From Enterococcus lacertideformus (lineage in GTDB: Bacteria > Bacillota > Bacilli > Lactobacillales > Enterococcaceae), in assembly GCA_015680865.1 (NCBI GenBank), contig JADAKE010000021.1, forward strand, positions 1-21,560: a DNA stretch of 21,560 bases. Direction: 5' to 3'. The position numbers and the translations under genes were made by a program. The notes below the pieces were generated by a model that saw only the letters and a list, made by a program, of their open reading frames with translations, was not told the origin of the DNA and did no database searches. Position 1 is the stretch's first letter. Each line of letters starts with the position of its first letter. This document shows positions 15,916-21,560 of this stretch, piece by piece.

Positions 15916-15976
15916 ACAAAAACATGACACGTAGTTCAACAATATTTCTTTGCTAAACTACATATCATGTTTTTGT
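15916..15976 (-). terminator. long hairpin immediately after yhaM
   Basis: Arms 15916-15936 and 15956-15976 pair over 21 positions. The two positions that mismatch on the plus strand (C with A) become G-U pairs in the minus-strand RNA, so the hairpin is complete only in the yhaM transcript. It starts 2 nt after the yhaM stop. The U-run is not immediate (TTTTT about 8 nt further), so it may be a terminator or a 3'-end protecting structure. Confidence 0.6.
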
Positions 15977-15978
15977 GT

Positions 15979-16923
15979 TTAAACATCTTTGGGTACGTAA
16001 AAACTACGATTGTCCATCCCAAAAATACGATCACTATAACTTCCTGGTTCTGCTTGCCTAGTAGAAGTCAACATCATTTGCATAGAAGCATCAATATTAT
16101 CAATCTGATGAAGTACTTCTGCTTCCATGATACGTGGACGCACTGGTGAGCCATACTCTAATAAACCATGGTGAGCTAATACCATATGTCTTAATACTAA
16201 CACATCTTCTTCCATTTCATTGATCTTTAAAGCAATACACGCTTTAGTGATTTCTTCGTCTACTAAAACCAAATGTCCAATTAAATTACCTGCCAATGTA
16301 TATTCAGTACTCATCGGTCCTGACAGCTCGATTACTTTTCCTAAATCATGTAAAATAATTCCTGCATACAATAATGCACGATTTAATTCAGGATACTCAT
16401 CCGCAATAGATTTTCCTAAATGTAACATTGTCAATGTGTGGTACGCTAGACCACTTGCAAAGGCATGATGGTTTCGTTTAGCAGCTGGATATTCAAAAAA
16501 TTGTTTTTGATACTTGTTTAGCAAGTGACGGACAATACGATTCCAATGAGCATTCGTTATTTCAAATAACAACTGATTAATTTCTTCTTCCATTTCTTCC
16601 TTTTTTAAAGGTGCTCTCTCCATGTAAAGATTTGTCTCACTTGGTTCGTCAATTTTAGTCAATCGCATATGCAAAATTTTCACTTGGGGATTACCTTGAT
16701 AAACTTCTCTCTTTCCATTTAAAAAGACAACTGTCCCAGCAGTAAATTTTTTGATTTCATCTTCTGATGCGTCCCAATACTTGCCATCAATTACTCCAGA
16801 TGTATCTTGAAAAGTAAATGAAATAAATTTTTTTCCGTTCTTAGCGATTCTTACATCAGCATTTTTAATCAAAACGAACAATTCAAATTGTTCATCTATA
16901 ACTAATTCACGAATTTTTTTCAT
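15979..16923 (-). CDS. yhaM: 3'-5' exoribonuclease YhaM (Cbf1)
   Basis: A 314-residue OB-fold plus HD-domain 3'-5' exoribonuclease involved in RNA decay. In streptococci YhaM trims the 3' ends of many mRNAs by a few nucleotides. The OB-type part spans about 1-95 (FISFTFQDTSGVIDGKYWDA). The HD domain carries His162 (AYHTL), His192-Asp193 (GIILHDLGK), a His pair at 251-252 (LAHHG) and Asp276 (IDNIDA). The C-terminus IFGMDNRSFYVPKD is typical. ATG 16923 follows AAGGGAG and overlaps the yhaN end by 17 bp. The length equals that of the Bacillus protein. It is the intact last gene of the yhaO-yhaN-yhaM operon, followed at once by a long hairpin. Confidence 0.96.
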   Translation of the reverse strand: MKKIRELVIDEQFELFVLIKNADVRIAKNGKKFISFTFQDTSGVIDGKYWDASEDEIKKFTAGTVVFLNGKREVYQGNPQVKILHMRLTKIDEPSETNLYMERAPLKKEEMEEEINQLLFEITNAHWNRIVRHLLNKYQKQFFEYPAAKRNHHAFASGLAYHTLTMLHLGKSIADEYPELNRALLYAGIILHDLGKVIELSGPMSTEYTLAGNLIGHLVLVDEEITKACIALKINEMEEDVLVLRHMVLAHHGLLEYGSPVRPRIMEAEVLHQIDNIDASMQMMLTSTRQAEPGSYSDRIFGMDNRSFYVPKDV

Positions 16924-19584
16924 TATTTACTCCCTTTAATATATTCACAGATTGTTGTAGTTCTTGATAATAGCTTACCATTTCTTGATCAGAAGAAAAA
17001 CAAATAACTTGATAATTTTTACCAAATTCAGCTAAAAGCTTAGCTAATTGATATTTTCGATGATGATCATAATGCAACCACCCATCATCAATAATAATCG
17101 GACAAATCGCACGTTTTGATTCTAACGACAAGTAAGCAAATCTCATCGCCATAATCAATTGATCTTTTGTTCCAGTAGAGAGTTCATAAATTGGAAAGTC
17201 AGTAACTCCATCTGTTAAAGTTAAAGTATCATTATTCAATAAAATACGCTGATAGTTTCCTTGCGTCAAGATACCTAAATAGTATCCTGCAACTTTTAAT
17301 AATTGAGGTAATTGACGCTCACTCATTTCAGTAGAAAGATCTCCTAAAAAATTAGCAGCGACCATCAACCCGCCCCATTGCTCAAGTAGTTGCTGAAGCT
17401 GTGTTTTTAATAAACTTGATTCTTGATACAGTTCATCTAAAGTTCCGTCTTTTTGCAGTTCTTCCACTTGTATTTTTAAACGCTGGCGTTGTTCTTCTTG
17501 GTAATTGTACAGCTCATTACTCAATTGTTCTCTCGTTCGTTTTTTGGGAAAAAGAGGAGTCAATAAGGTTTCTAATTCCTTTAGTCGACGAAGACGTATT
17601 TTTGTTTGCTTCGCTTTTTGTAAAAATCCTGAAACTTCTGATGGATAAACCAAACCCACTTGTTTCAGCTGTTCATTATAGTCATTTAATAATTTTTTTT
17701 TTTTCTTTTTCAGTTGATTGATTTCCTGCTTTAATAATGTGTTTTGTTGATAGCTTCTTGCAAATTTCAACTGTTCCATCTCTTGAATAAAATTAGATAG
17801 GAGAATCATTTTTTCAATTATGCTTTTATCTTGTAATGGTAGCCAGTCTCCAGCCACTTCAAATTCATAGTCAATTTCAACTAATTTTTGCCGGATTTCT
17901 TTTGCGCGTTCTTGCTTGCGGGCAAAAGAATCGTATAACCTTTGATAATCTGATACTTCCTGCCCATAGTTTTTCATTACTTCAAATGTATTCATTGTTC
18001 CTAAATGCTGTTCTTTTGAAAATTTTAGTATTTGTTTTTGTAAATTTTGCTGTTCACTCATTTGATTTTTTTTACTTTGATTGATTTCTTCAATTTGTGC
18101 CAGCACATTATCTAATTGACCTAATTTTTCTTGCCACATTCCTTTTATTTCTGATAGGTTACTTTTTTGTACATCAGCTGTTTTTCTACGATAGAATGGA
18201 TAGCTTATCAGCCCTAATGCTACTAAAAAAATTAATAGTTTCCACGGCATAGACATAAAAATACCTAGAATAAAAATTAGACTGGCAAGAATCAAGATTG
18301 GTATTTTTCTTTTTGATTGTGTTTCTGGTAGATTCGTCTGCAATAATTCAGGATACTTCTCTTCCATTTTATTCACTTCATCTTCAAGCATTCGTTGTTG
18401 CTCAAAAACAATTTCAGCTCTTATCGACAATTGATTCATGTGATCATTTAACAAACGATTTTCTGAAAAGAGCTGTTGCCACTCTTTAGTCTGCAAAAAT
18501 TCTTGCGGAACTACAGCTTTTTGCCAATGCCATCTTTGTTCCAAAATTTTTAATTCTGCTTATGTTTCTCTTTCCTCAATTTGAAGCTTCTGCCATTCGT
18601 TCATCCACTGTTCGACTTGAGGTTGTTGTTTTTGTAATTGCTTTAATATCTGTTACTGTTCCAAATAAAAATAATAACGTGCTGATTTTTGATCCATACC
18701 ACTGTGTTTTTCTAAAGTAGTTTCTAATTCATCCAACCGTTCTGTCATTTGCTGGTAACGCTTGGTAAATTCCTCTAACTCAACAAGAGTTTTGTCTGCA
18801 GGAAGCTCAGGTAATGTATTTTCCTTAAGAGTTTGCCATTCTTCATATAAAGAATAATTCAATTCTTGTTGCTTGATATGAGAAATCTTTTCGTTAATTT
18901 CTCTGAGTTTTTTGTATTATTATCTGTTTTTTCTCATAGTTTTGTTCCTGTTGAACGAGTTGACTAAAATAATCCTCTTGTTCTTGCTTTTGTCGTACTT
19001 TTTCTTGTAGTATTTTCCATTCATTCAATTTTTGATTGATTATCAGCTTTTGCCCTTTTTTCTTAAAAAGTTGTTGTGCTTTCTGATAATAATCTTGCCT
19101 CTTTTGAAAAACATAAGAGCTTCCTGTAATTCCTAATGAAATTAGCGCATCATGTAATTCTTTTTCACGTAAATGATCTAATTCTGTTAATTGTTCCTGT
19201 TGAAAGGTAAAAACCTGTTGGAATAAATCTCTCGTTAAAGGGGATAATAATTTTTCTAATAGCTCGTCCCCTCCCCTTGTTGCTCATGAAGTAAAACTTT
19301 TGCTTTTCCTCGATTTTGTTGTTTGTAGCGTTCAACAAGAAAGTCACCAAAAACAGGGTGCTCTATCCAAATTTTCCCTCCATAGGCTGAACCATCTTTT
19401 GGTGTATAATCTTTTTTTTCTTTCCTTTAGAAGGAAAACCAAATAGTACAGCTTGTATGAATTGGTAAATTGTTGATTTTCCTGCTTCATTTTCTCCATA
19501 AATTAACTGGTTTCCTGAACTAAAGTCAAATGTTTTTTGTCTCCATTTCCCAAATGCAGCTATCTCAATTCGTAGGATTCTCAT
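16907..19584 (-). pseudogene. yhaN: yhaN, SbcC/Rad50-like ATPase with membrane helices, multiply disrupted
   Basis: YhaN is a large AAA/SMC-like ATPase that partners the nuclease YhaO. The pieces are colinear. N-terminus: MRILRIEIAAFGKW and Walker A YGENEAGKST from ATG 19584. Middle: long coiled coil with two membrane helices (about 81-118 of the last open piece). C-terminus: signature LSTGTKDQL and Walker B ICPIIIDDGW. Five lesions separate them: a missing A in the run at 19412-19419, a missing G near 19263-19277, an extra A in the run at 18908-18913, and in-frame TAA at 18653-18655 and 18560-18562. The reconstructed length of about 890 residues is normal. The 545-residue C-terminal frame (from TTG 18544) could be expressed only by re-initiation and lacks the P-loop. 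The start overlaps the yhaO stop as ATGA. Confidence 0.93.
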
Positions 19585-20801
19585 ACATTTTCCTCCTCGA
19601 ACACAAAATCTTGATCTAATATTTCTCTTGCCCTATCTAAAGTATGTTCATGATAATCAGGCAATTCCCCTAACAATCGAATAGCTTCTGAATGACCATA
19701 TAACTCACTTAAAATTTGATAAAAATCTTCATCTACACGATAAGCTTCAAAAATTTGTTCCACTAATGCTAGAGAAACCTTCAGAGGTGTACGATTTATC
19801 AATTCTTCACTCTTGATAGATATACGCCAAATAAGTAGATTCAATGAATGAGAAGTTGATTTTTCTATTAAATAGTCCAATAATTCGCCAGATTGGATTC
19901 GTTCAATGACTTCTTGATTTAAATGATGATAATCTATCACTTTGATATCCAGTAAAGTAACTTTAGGTAGTTCTTCTTTTAATTGTGTTTGAATAACTTG
20001 TAAGACATCTTGAGTTGTTCGAGCCTGCTTTAAAGAAATTTCTTTCGTTTCCCAATAAAGCTCTGCTACCTCTAAAGATGTTGTATGACAGCCCCCTGGA
20101 ATTAACTCAACAAGTAAAACTGATTTTGCCAATTGTTCTTTTTGCGTATGACCTTGAGGAGCTCCTGGATAATTAATCGTACCTCTTTCATTTAAAGACA
20201 AAGGAACATGTATGTGTCCTAATGCCCAGTAATCATATCCTTTTTCTTGCATGCGAGAAGGTTGAAATGGTGCATAGTTACCATTTTGATTACTTCTTAC
20301 TTCACCATGGTAAATACCGATATGATAATCAACCGCTGCACGTAAAGGAAAATCAACAATTTTATCTGCTTGAATCCATTGATGAAGGTAACTAAAACCA
20401 CTAATCGCTATCTCTTCTCCGTCTTTAGTGAACAATCTTTTTGTTTTCACTTCTTCAGAAATAAAGAGATGGACATTTTCTGGAAATGTGAACCAGTATC
20501 GTTCTTTTTGGTAGTAATCATGGTTTCCAAATATCATATAGACATCAATATTTTTTTCATTCAAACGTTGCATCTGATCAAAGAAATGTTTTTGTATTTT
20601 TAGTGAAGGTCGATTTTGATGGAAGCTATCTCCTGCAAATAAAACAAAATCAACATTATTATCTATAGCTTTTTCTACGATATTAGACAAAACTTTTAAG
20701 TTTGCTTCTAACAGTTTTTCCTGCACCTGTTTATCCAAACCTATCAACCCTTCAAATGATCGGTCCATATGTAAATCGGCTGCATGAATAAATTTAACCA
20801 T
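19581..20801 (-). CDS. yhaO: YhaO metallophosphoesterase (SbcD/Mre11-like DNA nuclease)
   Basis: A 406-residue calcineurin-like phosphoesterase of the DNA repair exonuclease type. Di-metal motifs are complete: ADLHMD (Asp9, His11), FAGDSFH (Asp58), FGNHDYY (Asn93, His94, Asp95), IYHGEV (His165) and LGHIHVP (His196, His198). The C-terminal about 150 residues form the cap/partner-binding region and end in an acidic tail. ATG 20799-20801 has GGAGGA 7 nt upstream; a TTG one codon earlier is unlikely. By analogy to SbcCD/Mre11-Rad50 it should act on DNA ends with the ATPase YhaN, whose gene follows with a 4-bp overlap but is destroyed. YhaO is therefore probably an orphan subunit, not yet visibly decayed. 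Confidence 0.93.
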   Translation of the reverse strand: MVKFIHAADLHMDRSFEGLIGLDKQVQEKLLEANLKVLSNIVEKAIDNNVDFVLFAGDSFHQNRPSLKIQKHFFDQMQRLNEKNIDVYMIFGNHDYYQKERYWFTFPENVHLFISEEVKTKRLFTKDGEEIAISGFSYLHQWIQADKIVDFPLRAAVDYHIGIYHGEVRSNQNGNYAPFQPSRMQEKGYDYWALGHIHVPLSLNERGTINYPGAPQGHTQKEQLAKSVLLVELIPGGCHTTSLEVAELYWETKEISLKQARTTQDVLQVIQTQLKEELPKVTLLDIKVIDYHHLNQEVIERIQSGELLDYLIEKSTSHSLNLLIWRISIKSEELINRTPLKVSLALVEQIFEAYRVDEDFYQILSELYGHSEAIRLLGELPDYHEHTLDRAREILDQDFVFEEENV

Positions 20802-20890
20802 CAAAAATCCTCCTTTTTTAAAAAATATCTTTGCTATTTAACTAATTTTTAGACATGGAACTAGCCTTTTTTAGCGATCTTAACTCTTTT

Positions 20891-20921
20891 ATCATACCAT
20901 TTTCCGTTTTTTTTTCATCAA
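20891..20921 (-). promoter_or_regulatory. putative promoter of the yhaO-yhaN-yhaM operon
   Basis: Minus-strand TGGTATGAT (extended -10; TATGAT at 20891-20896) with a TTGATG -35-like hexamer at 20916-20921. The 19-bp spacer is longer than ideal and contains an A9 run. It lies about 90 bp before the yhaO start. Confidence 0.4.
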
Positions 20922-20978
20922 AAACCGAAAATTTGTTCGTATTTACTTAATAAAAGGAAAAGACAAAAAAGAGTGCGT

Positions 20979-21096
20979 GGGACAAACGAGGCTGGGACAA
21001 AAGAAAAGATTCCTTTTGTTTCACACTCTCGGATAAACGGCGGGAGCATAAGCAACTCCTTCGGAAATAAGCTTCTGTCCCAGCCTCTTCGTTTTT
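20979..21096. repeat. structured intergenic hairpin element (GGCTGGGACA arms)
   Basis: GAGGCTGGGACA (20988-20999) pairs perfectly with TGTCCCAGCCTC (21076-21087), and the flanks AAACG/CGTTT extend the stem with a small bulge. The 76-nt interior holds further self-complementary parts, such as GGAG...CTCC at 21044-21060 and a CCTTCGG turn near 21058. It contains GC-rich patches unlike the surroundings (GGATAAACGGCGGGAGC). Hairpins with GAGGCTGGGACA arms are familiar in intergenic regions of enterococci and related lactic acid bacteria. No coding capacity is evident. It could be a mobile repeat, an RNA structure or a terminator. Confidence 0.65.
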
Positions 21097-21099
21097 GCC

Positions 21100-21340
21100 A
21101 TTGTCCGTACTTTTATCTCCATTAATCATTACGCACATAGTAGTCCTTTATGCTCTTAAATGTAGATTCTGTATCCGTTTTCGAAAAACTATTGCGATTT
21201 TGAAATAGGTACGTACAGGTTTCGTATTTTTGTTTTCTTGGTGAATAATAGGTTCTTCGTTTTTTCTTTTTGATAAAGAGTTTTAGTTGAGTTTAGACAC
21301 AAAAAGCATACTTGGTTATGTACTTCTTGTGTACCTTAAA
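21100..21340. other. AT-rich gap before the rRNA operon terminator
   Basis: No gene, RNA or clear promoter is recognised. From about 21281 the sequence matches the diverged copy at 336-436 near the left edge. Confidence 0.5.
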
Positions 21341-21381
21341 ATTAAAAAAAGTGGGGCAATAATCAGAATTTTTCTGACTAT
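21281..21381. repeat. right copy of the repeat shared with 336-436
   Basis: Shares TGAGTTTAG, CTTAAAAT, an A-run plus AGT, and GGCAATAATCAGA in the same order and orientation with 336-436. This copy includes most of the rrn terminator and appears the less eroded one. Confidence 0.5.
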
Positions 21382-21388
21382 TGCCCCA
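21343..21388 (-). terminator. intrinsic terminator of the rRNA operon
   Basis: A 17-bp stem (arms 21352-21368 and 21372-21388, TGGGGCAATA at the base, one G-U pair in the minus-strand RNA) is followed by an ACTTTTTTT tail. It lies 16 bp after the 5S 3' end. Textbook strong terminator. Confidence 0.9.
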
Positions 21389-21403
21389 TACTCCTACTTG
21401 CTT

Positions 21404-21519
21404 GCGTGGCGACGTCCTACTCTCACAAGGGGCAACCCCTCACTACAATCGGCGCTAAGAAGCTTAACTTCTGTGTTCGGCATGGTTACAGGTGTATCCT
21501 TCTCGCTATCGCCACCACA
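21404..21519 (-). rRNA. rrf: 5S ribosomal RNA
   Basis: The minus strand reads TGTGGTGGCGATAGCGAGAA and contains the conserved CCGAACACAGAAGTTAAGC loop segment, GGGGTTGCCCC in the helix IV/V region and GAGAGTAGGACG near the 3' end. The terminal stem GTGGTGGCG/CGCCACGC closes the molecule. About 116 nt, normal for Firmicutes. Termini are estimated to within a few bases. It is the last gene of an rrn operon entering from the right; 21520-21560 is the 23S-5S spacer. Confidence 0.95.
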
Positions 21520-21560
21520 CTGTGGTGTTATCATTATTGAGTAAATTTTGTTCACTCAAA

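Noticed and set aside
20947..21138. 63-codon minus-strand frame over the hairpin element
   Set aside because: The translation only reads through the inverted repeat, with no protein-like features and no ribosome site.
21287..21544. 85-codon plus-strand frame across the right edge
   Set aside because: It is antisense to the 5S rRNA gene and the rrn terminator.
1..21560. CRISPR array, prophage, toxin-antitoxin or defence island
   Set aside because: No regularly spaced repeats, no Cas, phage or defence-type motifs, and all recognisable genes fit ordinary Firmicutes synteny.

Overview
The window is AT-rich chromosomal DNA from a low-GC Gram-positive coccus, most likely the Enterococcaceae. The evidence is gene content and order: competence pilus operon, methyltransferase and ackA; prsA, ytxH-like, hit, ecsA, ecsB, ccrZ and trmB; yhaO, yhaN and yhaM. 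The unusual number of broken housekeeping and accessory genes points to a host-restricted genome undergoing decay. Melissococcus plutonius would fit, but that name is an inference from gene decay and base composition, not a sequence match.

Layout. Positions 1-1361 are decayed DNA: about 580 bp with no recognisable gene, then a relic of an ISL3-family transposase. Positions 1533-3749 (minus) carry acetate kinase (ackA) and a YtxK/ComYH-type methyltransferase. Positions 3915-7627 (minus) are the complete seven-gene comG (comY) operon for the competence pseudopilus. Five of its seven genes are broken: comGA, comGB, comGC and comGD by single-base frameshifts and comGF by a stop codon. Divergent from it is ade (adenine deaminase, plus), interrupted by one in-frame TAA.

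Positions 9616-13327 (minus) hold trmB, ccrZ, ecsB and ecsA, all intact. Positions 13462-15375 (plus) hold hit, a YtxH-family protein and the PrsA foldase lipoprotein, ending at a near-perfect palindrome. Then follow a broken small ORF and a small membrane protein. The yhaO-yhaN-yhaM operon (minus, 20801 down to 15979) has intact ends and a central yhaN with five lesions. The right edge has a structured hairpin element, the terminator of an rRNA operon and its 5S rRNA gene (minus), so an rrn operon enters from the right.

Functionally, the intact genes cover acetate/ATP metabolism, tRNA modification, cell-cycle control (CcrZ), the Ecs transporter, extracytoplasmic protein folding and RNA turnover (YhaM). 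Natural transformation through the comG pilus and the YhaN/YhaO complex look lost, and adenine salvage by deamination is probably lost. I do not see a novel defence or mobile system. The most noteworthy signals are the lesion pattern (several one-base changes in homopolymer runs), the structured intergenic elements, and a diverged repeat shared between the two ends of the window.
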